From positions 67,354-131,353 of the forward strand of contig CAZRCG010000007.1 of NCBI GenBank assembly GCA_964598565.1: a DNA stretch of 64,000 nucleotides, in the 5' to 3' direction. Source of the stretch: CAZRCG01 sp964598565 (lineage in GTDB: Bacteria > Bdellovibrionota > UBA2394). This document shows positions 33,414-41,922 of the stretch, one piece after another (position 1 is the stretch's first letter; every line of letters begins with the position of its first letter). The notes beneath the pieces were generated by a model that worked only from the letters and a program-made list of their open reading frames with translations, did no database searches and was not told the DNA's origin. The position numbers and the translations under genes were made by a program.

Positions 33414-34908
33414 GCCAGTCAGAAGAATTCTCATCATCGATGATGAAGCATCTATTCGTAGCGCTTTATCGGCGGCACTTACCGATTTGGGTTATTCAAT
33501 CGTTATTGCCGAAAGTGGAGAACGAGGAATTCATTGTTTCAGAACTGAAGGACTCTTTGATGCGGTTCTCACGGACTTTCGAATGCCGGGCATGAGTGGT
33601 TTTGATGTTTTGAATGAAATTAGAAAAAGCTCTACTAAGCTGCCGGTGATCTTGATGACGGGCCATGGAAGTGTTCATCACGCTGTTCAGGCAATTCAAG
33701 AGGGAGCAACCGACTATCTCTGCAAGCCCTTTTCTGTAGCCGATATCGACAGAGTTCTCCGAAAAGTGTTTCCAGAAACTGTGAACCGATCGAATGAAAA
33801 GTTTCTTACGCAAGATCCAAAAGTGATTATGATTCTTCGTAAAGCCGAGAGAGTCGCAAAAAGCGACACCCCCATACTCATTGAGGGTCCCTCAGGAACT
33901 GGTAAAGAGTTGCTGGCAAGACGAATCCACGAATGGAGTAGTCGGTCAAAGAAGCCATGGGTGGCAGTTAACTGTGCGGCTCTGCCATCAGGTCTTTTAG
34001 AAAGCGAGCTTTTTGGTTTTGAAAAGGGGGCTTTTACCGGAGCCGTAGATCGAAAAATTGGAAAGTTTGAGGTCGCCGATGGCGGCACATTACTGCTGGA
34101 TGAAATAGGGGAGTTGGATCCTCTTTTACAGGCTAAGCTATTACGAGTATTGCAGGAAGGTGAGCTAGATCGTTTGGGTGGCAAAAAGCCGGTCAAGGTT
34201 AACGTAAGAATCATTGCAACTACCAATCGAAATCTGGCTCGACTGGTTCAAGAAGATCGTTTTCGCGAAGATCTTTTTTATCGACTCTACGGAGTGCGCT
34301 TCGAACTACCCGCGCTGCGAGAGCGTCCGCATGATATTGAAGTGATTGCGAGTGAGTTTCTCGCTAGGCAATCTGAGAAGCTTGAGAAGACTTTACAGTT
34401 CGCTCCTGGTGTGGCGGCCTTTCTCAAGTCTCAAAGCTGGCCAGGTAACATACGCGAACTCGAGAGAGCGATCGAGCGTGCCGCGATTTTGGCAGAAGGC
34501 TCACTAGTGGCTCTCGAAGATTTTGAGCTGGTAGCACAGCCTTTACCGACAGAGCGAGGGAGTTTGGCGTGGACTCGATCGATTCTCGAATCTTCTACAC
34601 CAAGTGCTCAAGTCGCAACGTCCAAACCCATAAAAGAAATGGAGCGAGAAACAATTCTTCAGTCCTTAGAGGCGCATGGGGGCAATCGAACTCATACCGC
34701 AAAGTCTTTAGGAATGAGCCTTAGAACATTGCGACATAAGTTAAAGCAGTATCGTGAAGGTGGTTTCGATACTCGGCAAAGTAGGCAAGATAAGCTCGGC
34801 AAGAAAGTTCTAGAGTCTTGTTCGGATGCGGTGCTATCGCCCTTTTTGAAGCCTCCTCACCATGGCGACATTCTTGCACACAATTCTAGTGGAGAAAAAG
34901 TTTCATGA
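33403..34908 (+). CDS. flgR: sigma-54-dependent response regulator (FlgR/NtrC type)
   Basis: 501 residues. An N-terminal receiver has the acidic pair in IIDDEAS, phosphoacceptor Asp58 in DAVLTDFRMPGMSG, Thr in LMTGHGS and Lys in LCKPFSV. The AAA+ domain has the Walker A GPSGTGKELLARRIHE, the sigma-54-contacting FEKGAFTGA loop, Walker B GTLLLDEIGELD and RLGGKKPVKVNVRIIATTN. A Fis-type helix-turn-helix follows (HGGNRTHTAKSLGMSLRTLRHKL), then about 45 unstructured residues. It should activate RpoN-dependent flagellar promoters and may control its own operon through the site at 30395. It overlaps flgB by four bases. Confidence 0.85.
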   Translation: MSIEPVRRILIIDDEASIRSALSAALTDLGYSIVIAESGERGIHCFRTEGLFDAVLTDFRMPGMSGFDVLNEIRKSSTKLPVILMTGHGSVHHAVQAIQEGATDYLCKPFSVADIDRVLRKVFPETVNRSNEKFLTQDPKVIMILRKAERVAKSDTPILIEGPSGTGKELLARRIHEWSSRSKKPWVAVNCAALPSGLLESELFGFEKGAFTGAVDRKIGKFEVADGGTLLLDEIGELDPLLQAKLLRVLQEGELDRLGGKKPVKVNVRIIATTNRNLARLVQEDRFREDLFYRLYGVRFELPALRERPHDIEVIASEFLARQSEKLEKTLQFAPGVAAFLKSQSWPGNIRELERAIERAAILAEGSLVALEDFELVAQPLPTERGSLAWTRSILESSTPSAQVATSKPIKEMERETILQSLEAHGGNRTHTAKSLGMSLRTLRHKLKQYREGGFDTRQSRQDKLGKKVLESCSDAVLSPFLKPPHHGDILAHNSSGEKVS

Positions 34909-35258
34909 ACCCAATGGATCTACATCTACAAGTTCTTGCGAAGTCTCTGACGATGCGTTTGCAGCGCCATGGTGTTATTGCAGGTAATATTGCCAATGCC
35001 GACACGCCTGGCTTTAGACCTCAGGCAGTAGCGTTTGAAGAAGCGTTGCAAAAAGCCAGCGCCAAAAGCTCCACGAAAGAGGTGGCAAACTTAATGGCCA
35101 AAGTGGAAACGGCGGATGATGGTCAACCTAGAGCCGATGGCAATACGGTAAGTCTTGACCGTCAAATGGCGAATCTTTCACAAAACGCCATTGTTTACAA
35201 TGCGACGGCAGAGATGATTGCTCGCAAATTTCGGATGATTAAATCGGTGATTGCTTAA
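34905..35258 (+). CDS. flgB: flagellar basal-body rod protein FlgB
   Basis: 117 residues. The N-terminal rod signature is RHGVIAGNIANADTPGFRPQAVAFEEAL and the C-terminus ends in the helix AIVYNATAEMIARKFRMIKSVI, both typical for FlgB. It forms the proximal rod through the periplasm. The ATG overlaps the regulator stop; flgC follows after 19 bases with AAGGAGG upstream. Confidence 0.95.
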   Translation: MNPMDLHLQVLAKSLTMRLQRHGVIAGNIANADTPGFRPQAVAFEEALQKASAKSSTKEVANLMAKVETADDGQPRADGNTVSLDRQMANLSQNAIVYNATAEMIARKFRMIKSVIA

Positions 35259-35277
35259 CGGAAGGAGGTACTGAGGT

Positions 35278-35715
35278 ATGGATTTACTAACAGCGTTGAA
35301 AATCTCAGCTTCTGGTTTGGCGGCACAGCGAACTCGCCTCAATATTCTTTCATCTAATCTAGCCAATGCGAATTCGACTCGTAGTGCCGATGGCACTGGA
35401 CCTTTTAAAAGAAAAGACCCTGTATTTGAAGAGGTTAAAGCAGACAGTTTCGAGAAGCACCTCGATAAAATTTCGAAAGAATTCTCGGGAGTGAAAGTCA
35501 GTGAAGTTCGTGAAGATATGCGACCAGGCGAACGGGTCTACGATCCTAGTCATCCCGATGCGGATGGGGATGGCTATGTGACCATGTCGAACGTGAATGT
35601 CGTCACTGAGCTGACCGATATCATGTCTACGTCTCGAGCCTATGAGGCCAATATTACCGCCATGCGAGCCGCTAAAGAGATGATCAATTCTGCTATGCAG
35701 ATTGGAAGGGGATAA
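35278..35715 (+). CDS. flgC: flagellar basal-body rod protein FlgC
   Basis: 145 residues, normal length. It begins MDLLTALKISASGLAAQRTRLNILSSNLANANSTR, the rod/hook N-terminal helix with the ANANST motif. The FlgC-specific YDPSHPDADGDGYVTMSNVNVVTEL and the terminal helix follow. It is part of the proximal rod. A strong AAGGAGG lies just upstream. Confidence 0.97.
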   Translation: MDLLTALKISASGLAAQRTRLNILSSNLANANSTRSADGTGPFKRKDPVFEEVKADSFEKHLDKISKEFSGVKVSEVREDMRPGERVYDPSHPDADGDGYVTMSNVNVVTELTDIMSTSRAYEANITAMRAAKEMINSAMQIGRG

Positions 35716-35718
35716 TCG

Positions 35719-36033
35719 ATGAAGATTGATCGTTTTGTTTCTAGTTTGCCCTCGGTGGATCTGTCGCCGGAGTTGAAAAACAAAGTTAAGGTTGGCGGTG
35801 CCCAGGAGAGCTCGACAGATTTTGGTGATTTGCTCGTCAATAAAATTGGTGAGACCGATCAATTGCAGAAGGCGGCGGAAGCTGCAACTGAAGACTTGGC
35901 CACGGGTAAGACGAGAAATATTCATGAAGCGATTCTTGCCATGGAAATGGCGGATACGTCGTTAAGACTAATGGTGACGGTAAGAAATAAGGCCATTGAG
36001 GCATATCAAGAAATCATGAGGATGCCTGTTTAA
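35719..36033 (+). CDS. fliE: flagellar hook-basal body complex protein FliE
   Basis: 104 residues. The C-terminal half is the conserved part: ATGKTRNIHEAILAMEMADTSLRLMVTVRNKAIEAYQEIMRMPV, with the R-N-K-x-x-E-A-Y-Q-E-I-M-R-M-P block that joins the MS ring to the rod. The N-terminal half is variable, as in other FliE proteins. It starts three bases after flgC. Confidence 0.95.
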   Translation: MKIDRFVSSLPSVDLSPELKNKVKVGGAQESSTDFGDLLVNKIGETDQLQKAAEAATEDLATGKTRNIHEAILAMEMADTSLRLMVTVRNKAIEAYQEIMRMPV

Positions 36034-36055
36034 GATTGTGGGGGATTAATAGGAA

Positions 36056-37792
36056 ATGGAATTCCTTCTAAACTTTTCATCTTGGTATAAGACGCTTCCG
36101 GCAAGTGGCAAGGCGAGCCTTATGTTGGTCGTGGTTGGTGTAGTCATCGCGAGCTTCTTGCTTAAATCGCACTACGATACGGCGGGCTATCAGTACTTGT
36201 TTACGAATCTAAGTATTACAGACTCTAACGCTATTGCCTCGAAACTTCAGTCGATGAACGTTAATCCTCAAATGAAGGGTGATGCAATTCTAGTTCCGGG
36301 CAATCGAGTGTTAGAGCTTCGAAATATGCTTGCGGAAGATGGATTACCTGCGGGCGGAGGCATAGGTTTTGAGATCTTCGACAAGAAAAATTTCGGTGAG
36401 ACAGAGTTTCAGCAGCGCGTAAACTATATTCGAGCTATTCAAGGCGAACTAGCGCGTACAATGCAGGCGATTGATGGTGTCGAAAAAGCGCGTGTGCATA
36501 TTGTTGTTCCGGAAAAAACTCTATTTGCTGAAGATCAAAAATCACCGACGGCATCCGTGGCATTAACCTTGTACAAAGGTAGAAAAATTAGTGAAGCCCA
36601 GATCTCGGGCATTGTTCATTTGATGCAAACCAGCGTCGAAGGTCTTACAGATGCCGGCATTAATATCATCGATCAAAATGGGAATGTTCTCTTTAAATCA
36701 AACTCCGATTCTAAGGGGGTTGCTTCTTCGAAGCATCTGGAGATGCAATCTACCGTAGAGCGACGACTAGAGTCGGGTGTGCGCGAAATGCTCGAGCGAG
36801 TCGTAGGTTCTGCGGGAGTTTCAGTGCGAGTGTCTGCCAGCCTATCGTTTCAGCAGATTGAGAAAATGGTGGAAGCCATTGATCCAGAAAGTCGTGTGGC
36901 CATGTCAGAGCAGATAACGACAGAGACGTCGGCTGGCTCAAGTGGAACAGCCGGGGGCGTTCCTGGTGCGGCATCGAATGTGCCAGGCGGTTCCGGGGCG
37001 GGTGCAGCAGGTGGTCGATCTGAAAACTCAAAGAAAGTTGAAACCACAGCGACTTATGCCGTTACTAAGACAACGCAAAAAATAGTTGAGCCTTACGGTA
37101 TGATTCAGAAGTTATCAGTCGCAGTACTCGTCGATGGCACTTATCAAACGGCTGAGGATGGTACGACAACCTATCAACCCAGACCTGCGGAAGAAATTAC
37201 AAGACTTGAAGAGCTCGTGAGAAAGGCTATTGGCTTTAATCAGCAGCGAGGTGACGAAGTTAAGATTGAGAATTTTCAATTTCAGAAGGTAGATGCAACC
37301 GATATCGCCCAAGATGCGTATGTTCAATCAACGGATTCGGCTCGTTGGAAGATGTTTCTTATAGATAACGGCACTCTTCTTGGGGTTGTTCTGATCGCCG
37401 GGATTATTTTCTTCATGTTGGTGAAATTGGTTAACTCGTATGCCCCTCCCATCAATGTGGCCTACGCGAATATCATCGGGCAGCAGGCCGCGCAAGTGGC
37501 ACAAGCTCTTCCACCTGCAGCTCAAGTGAATATCGTTCAACGAAATGATAATGCAGTTGCTCAAAAGCAAGAGCAGTTGGCGAAGCAGCTGCCCGAGACT
37601 AGTGTGCAGCGAAAAGAACAGAGTCCCCAGATTAATTTCGTAGAGTCGAATGCCTCTATTACTATCGAAGCCCCTATGACGTCGGAAGAAAAATTGCGAC
37701 TGCAAGCAGCTAAAATGCAGGTGGAAGCTGTTGTCAGGGCTGATGTGAATGATGGTGTTGGTGTCATTCGAGAATGGTTGTCGGAGGGATAA
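36056..37792 (+). CDS. fliF: flagellar MS-ring protein FliF
   Basis: 578 residues. Two membrane segments, ASLMLVVVGVVIASFLL (about 19-36) and TLLGVVLIAGIIFFMLVKLV (about 440-460), flank the periplasmic ring-building region. Diagnostic sequence is YQYLFTNLSITDSNAIASKL and ELARTMQAIDGVEKARVHIVVPEKTLF. A Gly/Ala/Ser-rich loop near 300-320 is the variable beta-collar region. The C-terminal tail (EEKLRLQAAKMQVEAVVRAD, ending VIREWLSE) binds FliG, encoded next. Confidence 0.97.
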   Translation: MEFLLNFSSWYKTLPASGKASLMLVVVGVVIASFLLKSHYDTAGYQYLFTNLSITDSNAIASKLQSMNVNPQMKGDAILVPGNRVLELRNMLAEDGLPAGGGIGFEIFDKKNFGETEFQQRVNYIRAIQGELARTMQAIDGVEKARVHIVVPEKTLFAEDQKSPTASVALTLYKGRKISEAQISGIVHLMQTSVEGLTDAGINIIDQNGNVLFKSNSDSKGVASSKHLEMQSTVERRLESGVREMLERVVGSAGVSVRVSASLSFQQIEKMVEAIDPESRVAMSEQITTETSAGSSGTAGGVPGAASNVPGGSGAGAAGGRSENSKKVETTATYAVTKTTQKIVEPYGMIQKLSVAVLVDGTYQTAEDGTTTYQPRPAEEITRLEELVRKAIGFNQQRGDEVKIENFQFQKVDATDIAQDAYVQSTDSARWKMFLIDNGTLLGVVLIAGIIFFMLVKLVNSYAPPINVAYANIIGQQAAQVAQALPPAAQVNIVQRNDNAVAQKQEQLAKQLPETSVQRKEQSPQINFVESNASITIEAPMTSEEKLRLQAAKMQVEAVVRADVNDGVGVIREWLSEG

Positions 37793-37795
37793 CAC

Positions 37796-38848
37796 GTGGC
37801 AGAAGAAGCAGTAGCAGAAAAGTCAGGTGAGAAAAAGGTCGCAGCTGTCACGAAGCTCCGTTTAACAGGAGTTCAGAAGGCGGCCGCACTAATTCTTGCT
37901 ATTGATAAGGAGTTGGCAAAGCAGATTTTCTCGAAGCTCGAAGACTATGAAGTTAAGAAGATTACGGATTCGATGTTTGAACTAGGAGTTCTTCACCAAG
38001 ATACAACAACCAATATTCTGAATGAGTTTGTGCGACGTTGCGCTTCGGGCGGAGCAATGGCTGCTTCGAGTGAAGAAATTAAATCTCTATTGAAAGACAC
38101 ACTCGATGAGGGTCGATCCAAAGAGCTTTTTGCGAGTATGACGAGCTTTAAAGATAATGCTCTGAAAAACCTTGGTACCTATGACCCTAAGACGTTGGCA
38201 ACTTTTCTGTCGAACGAACATCCTCAGACAACGGCTTTACTGCTGTCGCATTTAGGGTCTGAGAAGGTGGGTGCTGTTATCAAGCTCCTGCCCCCAGATA
38301 TTAAATCAGAGGTGGTTACTCGAATCGCCTATTTGGAAGACATTACTCCAGAGGCCTTGGGCGATATAGAAGAAGCGGTTAAGGACGCCTTGAAGAGCCT
38401 TGGTTCTGCAAAGAAACACAAAATGGGTGGTGTCGACTATGTCGCGGACTTCCTTAATAAGCTCGACAAGAAGACAACCACAGAAATTCTCGAAACTATG
38501 TCAGCTGATAATTCGGAGTTGGCTGAGTCTATCAAAGCGAAGATGTTTGTGTTCGAAGATATTATCAAGGTTGACGACCGAGGAGTTCAGGAAATCTTAA
38601 AGAATATTGATACGGGAGAGTTAGCACTTTCTCTCAAGGTATGCACAGACGAGCTCAAAGAGAGAATATTTAAGAATATGTCGGATCGAGCGGCGAAGAT
38701 GCTTAAGGAAGACTTAGAAGTTATGGGTCCTGTGAAGGTCTCTGATGTTGAAAAGGCTCAAGCTAATATTCTGAAAGTCGTGGATCGATTGATGGCGGAA
38801 GGCAAGATTATTATTGCCGGTGACGGAGAGGAGTCGAGCGTTGTCTAG
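37796..38848 (+). CDS. fliG: flagellar motor switch protein FliG
   Basis: 350 residues, GTG start. The N-terminal domain binds FliF and contains LTGVQKAAALILAIDKELAKQIFSKL. The middle ARM domain has YDPKTLATFLSNEHPQTTALLLSHLG, with the EHPQT signature. The C-terminal torque domain has MFVFEDIIKVDDRGVQEILKNID, carrying the charged residues that face the stator. The reading frame overlaps the fliH start by several bases. Confidence 0.97.
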   Translation: MAEEAVAEKSGEKKVAAVTKLRLTGVQKAAALILAIDKELAKQIFSKLEDYEVKKITDSMFELGVLHQDTTTNILNEFVRRCASGGAMAASSEEIKSLLKDTLDEGRSKELFASMTSFKDNALKNLGTYDPKTLATFLSNEHPQTTALLLSHLGSEKVGAVIKLLPPDIKSEVVTRIAYLEDITPEALGDIEEAVKDALKSLGSAKKHKMGGVDYVADFLNKLDKKTTTEILETMSADNSELAESIKAKMFVFEDIIKVDDRGVQEILKNIDTGELALSLKVCTDELKERIFKNMSDRAAKMLKEDLEVMGPVKVSDVEKAQANILKVVDRLMAEGKIIIAGDGEESSVV

Positions 38849-39512
38849 AATTGTACGAGGGCCTTCTGAAGCGGTTCGACGTATGACGCCCGTTCGGTCT
38901 GCGGAGAGAGGCGCTCATGATTTTCGATCGGCGACCTTTCATTCGTTAGTAGCCGAGGGTTCGATATCTGAAGAAGAACTGGAGCAACAAAAGATTCTGG
39001 CGAGGCGAGAGGGTGCGAAAGAGGCCGAGATCAAGTTGCTCGCGTCGGTTCAAGGGGTGGTGCAGCATCTCGAAAGAATTGTTGATGAGCTCTCTCAGTT
39101 TCGTCGTGATCTTTTTAAAGAGGCTGAGAGCGAGATTATGCAGTTGATTTATGTCATCTGTAGAAAAGTGGTCGGTAAAGAGTTGTCACTCAAGCCTGAA
39201 CTACTTCAAGAGATCGTAGGAAAAGCGCTTATGTCTTTAGAGCGAGAGAAGAAAGTCATTCTTCAATTTAATCCGCAAGACTTAGAGTGGATTCGCAAAG
39301 CCCGACCGGACTTTCTAGAAAAGGTGAAGGGGCTTGAAGAGATTTCTTTTGATATTGATTCTTCTCTGGAGCCAGGACACATCCTCGCAAAAACAAAGCG
39401 TGTGGAGCTCGATCTTTCTAGTGAAGCCATCGTGGATCATATCGTTCAGCAGATGCAGCTTGCGCGTGAAGAGATCAAACAAACCAACGATGAAGGTGAT
39501 ACTATTTTATGA
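38841..39512 (+). CDS. fliH: flagellar export apparatus protein FliH
   Basis: About 223 residues with TTG 38841 as the preferred start: AGGAG lies seven bases upstream and the codon overlaps the fliG stop. TTG 38814 is an alternative. There is a long coiled-coil N-terminal half (SEEELEQQKILARREGAKEAE), then a FliH/YscL-type C-terminal domain with EIMQLIYVICRKVVGKELSLKPELLQEIVGKAL and a hydrophobic strand. FliH holds FliI, encoded next, in the export ATPase complex. Confidence 0.85.
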   Translation: MSRIVRGPSEAVRRMTPVRSAERGAHDFRSATFHSLVAEGSISEEELEQQKILARREGAKEAEIKLLASVQGVVQHLERIVDELSQFRRDLFKEAESEIMQLIYVICRKVVGKELSLKPELLQEIVGKALMSLEREKKVILQFNPQDLEWIRKARPDFLEKVKGLEEISFDIDSSLEPGHILAKTKRVELDLSSEAIVDHIVQQMQLAREEIKQTNDEGDTIL

Positions 39513-40879
39513 GTCGCCTTCAATTGGATTTATTAGAGCAAGTGGTAGAGAGAATAGCCGACTTTCCATCTCAAGGTCGAGTCACCAACGTCGTAGGGCT
39601 CATGATGGAGGGCTATTGTAAGAATGCCACGATTGGCAGTATCACAACCGTTTATTCTCTTGATGAGAGTAAATCGATGGAAGCGGAGGTCGTAGGTTTT
39701 AAAGACGATAAAGCTCTTATGATGCCGCTGCGAGAATTGCACGGAGTGGGTATCGGAAGCCGTATTGTTCTGAAGCGACGCCAGGCTAGTGTAAAAATTA
39801 GCGAGTCCATGATCGGACGAGTTCTTAACGGCAACTTAGAACCCATCGATGGTGGGCCTGCGCTGGTGGCAGATGAAGAGTTCAGCCTTTATGTAAGGCC
39901 GCTTAATCCTTTAAAACGAGGAAGAGTGGAGCGTACCATTGATACCGGAGTACGTTCTATAAACGGTTTATTAACCTTGGGGCTAGGGCAGAGAATGGCC
40001 ATCTTGTCGGGCTCAGGCGTCGGAAAAAGTATGCTGCTCGGCATGATTGCACGCAATACGTCGGCCGATATCAATGTGATTGCGCTGATTGGGGAACGCG
40101 GACGAGAAGTTCGAGAGTTCTTGGAGAAGAATCTTGGCTCAGAAGGTCTTCAGCGCTCAGTGGTTATCGTGGCTACCAGTGATTCATCTCCTTTAGAGAG
40201 AGTTCGAGCTGCCTATGGAGCGACGGCGGTTGCCGAGTTTTTTAGACGGCGTAGTCAGGATGTTCTTTTAATGATGGATTCTATCACACGCTATGCGATG
40301 GCCCTGAGAGAAATTGGTCTATCGGCAGGTGAGCCGCCCACAACAAAAGGCTATCCACCGTCTGTCTTTGGAATGTTGCCTAAATTGTTAGAGAGAGCAG
40401 GAAATTTAACATCAGGGGGTTCTATTACAGGCATCTATACCGTGCTCATTGAAGCAGATGATATTAATGATCCCATTGGGGATACAGTACGCTCTATTGT
40501 AGACGGCCATATCGTTTTATCTCGTAAGCTTGCAGCGAAGGGGCATTTTCCGTCGATTGATGTAGGCTATTCATCGAGCCGTGTCATGGACGATATAACG
40601 AGCGATGAGCATCGAAATCTTGCTATGCGAATCAAGTCTCTCATGGCCACTTACTCAGAGGCTGAAGATCTGATCAATATTGGTGCCTACGCGAAAGGGT
40701 CTAATCCCACTATTGATGAAGCCATTCAGTATCAGCAGGCGATTCGCAGTTTCTTGATTCAGCCTTATTCAGAGGCCACAAAAATCAGTGAAACTCTTGA
40801 GCGAATGAAGAGTATTTTTCAAGGTGCTCAGGCTCAAGTGCAGGGTAATGCTCAAGCGACCAGAGGTGGAAGGCGGTAA
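39509..40879 (+). CDS. fliI: flagellum-specific export ATPase FliI
   Basis: 456 residues. Walker A GSGVGKSMLLGM, Walker B VLLMMDSITRYAMALREIGLSAGEPPTTKGYPPSVF and the FliI-type IALIGERGREVREFLEKNLG are intact. The N-terminal beta barrel and a C-terminal helical domain are of normal length. It energises entry of export substrates. It overlaps fliH by four bases and fliJ follows at six bases. Confidence 0.97.
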   Translation: MSRLQLDLLEQVVERIADFPSQGRVTNVVGLMMEGYCKNATIGSITTVYSLDESKSMEAEVVGFKDDKALMMPLRELHGVGIGSRIVLKRRQASVKISESMIGRVLNGNLEPIDGGPALVADEEFSLYVRPLNPLKRGRVERTIDTGVRSINGLLTLGLGQRMAILSGSGVGKSMLLGMIARNTSADINVIALIGERGREVREFLEKNLGSEGLQRSVVIVATSDSSPLERVRAAYGATAVAEFFRRRSQDVLLMMDSITRYAMALREIGLSAGEPPTTKGYPPSVFGMLPKLLERAGNLTSGGSITGIYTVLIEADDINDPIGDTVRSIVDGHIVLSRKLAAKGHFPSIDVGYSSSRVMDDITSDEHRNLAMRIKSLMATYSEAEDLINIGAYAKGSNPTIDEAIQYQQAIRSFLIQPYSEATKISETLERMKSIFQGAQAQVQGNAQATRGGRR

Positions 40880-40885
40880 TGACAC

Positions 40886-41365
40886 GTGGAGCGATTTCAT
40901 TTTCGATTTGCGTCGGTTCAGAAGGTTCGTCGTATCGAAATGGACTTGCAAGCTCGGGCGTTAGCCGAAGCGATGCAAGTCGTTCAACGTATCGATACCG
41001 AAATAGAGCAGCTGAAGAAGTCGTATCAAATCGAGGTCGATCGTTTAAAGAACAAAGCGGAGTCAGCATCTCTTTCGCAGGTGCAGATGGGATATCAGGT
41101 GAGTTACCGAGAGCATTTAATCAGGCTAGAGAGCGATGCGATGGCGCGCCGACGAAAGGCTCTCAAGCAAGTCGAAGAAGAGCGACAAAAATTAATTGAA
41201 AGAGAACAGAAAAAGAAAGTTTTTGATAAGTTAGAGGAGAGAGATCGTGAAATGTATGAGCAAAAGTTGCGAAAGTATGAGCAGATTGATTTGGATGAAA
41301 TGGCTTCTCGTTGCACTCGTTCTGGTGTCGCTAATGACTGGTTCACTGATGGCTCAGAAGACTGA
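40886..41365 (+). CDS. fliJ: flagellar export chaperone/stalk protein FliJ
   Basis: 159 residues, GTG start, almost wholly a charged coiled coil (FRFASVQKVRRIEMDLQARALAEAM). FliJ-like features are the F-x-F-x-S/L-Q-x-V N-terminus and a heptad-rich body. Sequence conservation in this family is low, so position after fliI carries much of the call. The 3' end overlaps the motE-like gene extensively in another frame. Confidence 0.85.
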   Translation: MERFHFRFASVQKVRRIEMDLQARALAEAMQVVQRIDTEIEQLKKSYQIEVDRLKNKAESASLSQVQMGYQVSYREHLIRLESDAMARRRKALKQVEEERQKLIEREQKKKVFDKLEERDREMYEQKLRKYEQIDLDEMASRCTRSGVANDWFTDGSED

Positions 41366-41861
41366 TGAGACGACGGATGCAACAACCAGTGATTCAGTTC
41401 AGCTCGCTAAGGCGGAAAATGGTAGTTTTCCTGAGAAAGAGTTTTATACCAAACAAGAAGTAGAGTCGCTGCGAACAGTTTTAGAAGAAAAGAACACCCA
41501 ACTGGATCAAGATATCGACAGTCAAAAGAAATATCTTGAATCATTGAAGACTCAAGTCGAAGACCACTTAAAAAAAGTAGAAGCCGCTCGTAATGAGATT
41601 GCCGATTTTATGAATACCAGAGACGAGAAGGAAGAAAGTAAGCTTAAGAAGCTAGCTAGATTCTATGAAGCCATGGATGTCGAACAAGCGGCTCCTCTTT
41701 TGAAAGATGTGAATGACGAGTTGGCTATCAAAATTTTTGATCGAATGGATGCAAAGAAAGCTGGAACACTGCTTGCGCAGTTACCGGCAAATCGAGCCGC
41801 TCGGCTTACGACCGCCTTTCCGAGGCTGAGACTCCAAATGGAGAAAGTGGCCGAGCGATGA
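41247..41861 (+). CDS. MotE-like flagellar motor protein (MgtE_N fold)
   Basis: Up to 204 residues; the start is uncertain (ATG 41247 or internal ATG 41295), and all options overlap the fliJ 3' end by 70-120 bases. A signal-anchor helix (MKWLLVALVLVSLMTGSLM) is followed by a coiled coil (LEEKNTQLDQDIDSQKKYLESLKTQVE). The C-terminal MgtE_N-type domain contains YEAMDVEQAAPLLKDVNDELAIKIFDRMDAKKAGTLLAQL. This architecture is that of MotE, which in Helicobacter/Campylobacter chaperones the stator protein MotC, and of related fliJ-adjacent proteins in other phyla. A role in stator or motor assembly is inferred. Confidence 0.75.
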   Translation: MKCMSKSCESMSRLIWMKWLLVALVLVSLMTGSLMAQKTDETTDATTSDSVQLAKAENGSFPEKEFYTKQEVESLRTVLEEKNTQLDQDIDSQKKYLESLKTQVEDHLKKVEAARNEIADFMNTRDEKEESKLKKLARFYEAMDVEQAAPLLKDVNDELAIKIFDRMDAKKAGTLLAQLPANRAARLTTAFPRLRLQMEKVAER

Positions 41862-41922
41862 TGGGAGTTGGAACTAAAGTTTCTGCCGTCATGGTGACGA
41901 CAGATTATGAAAGGAGGTGCCT

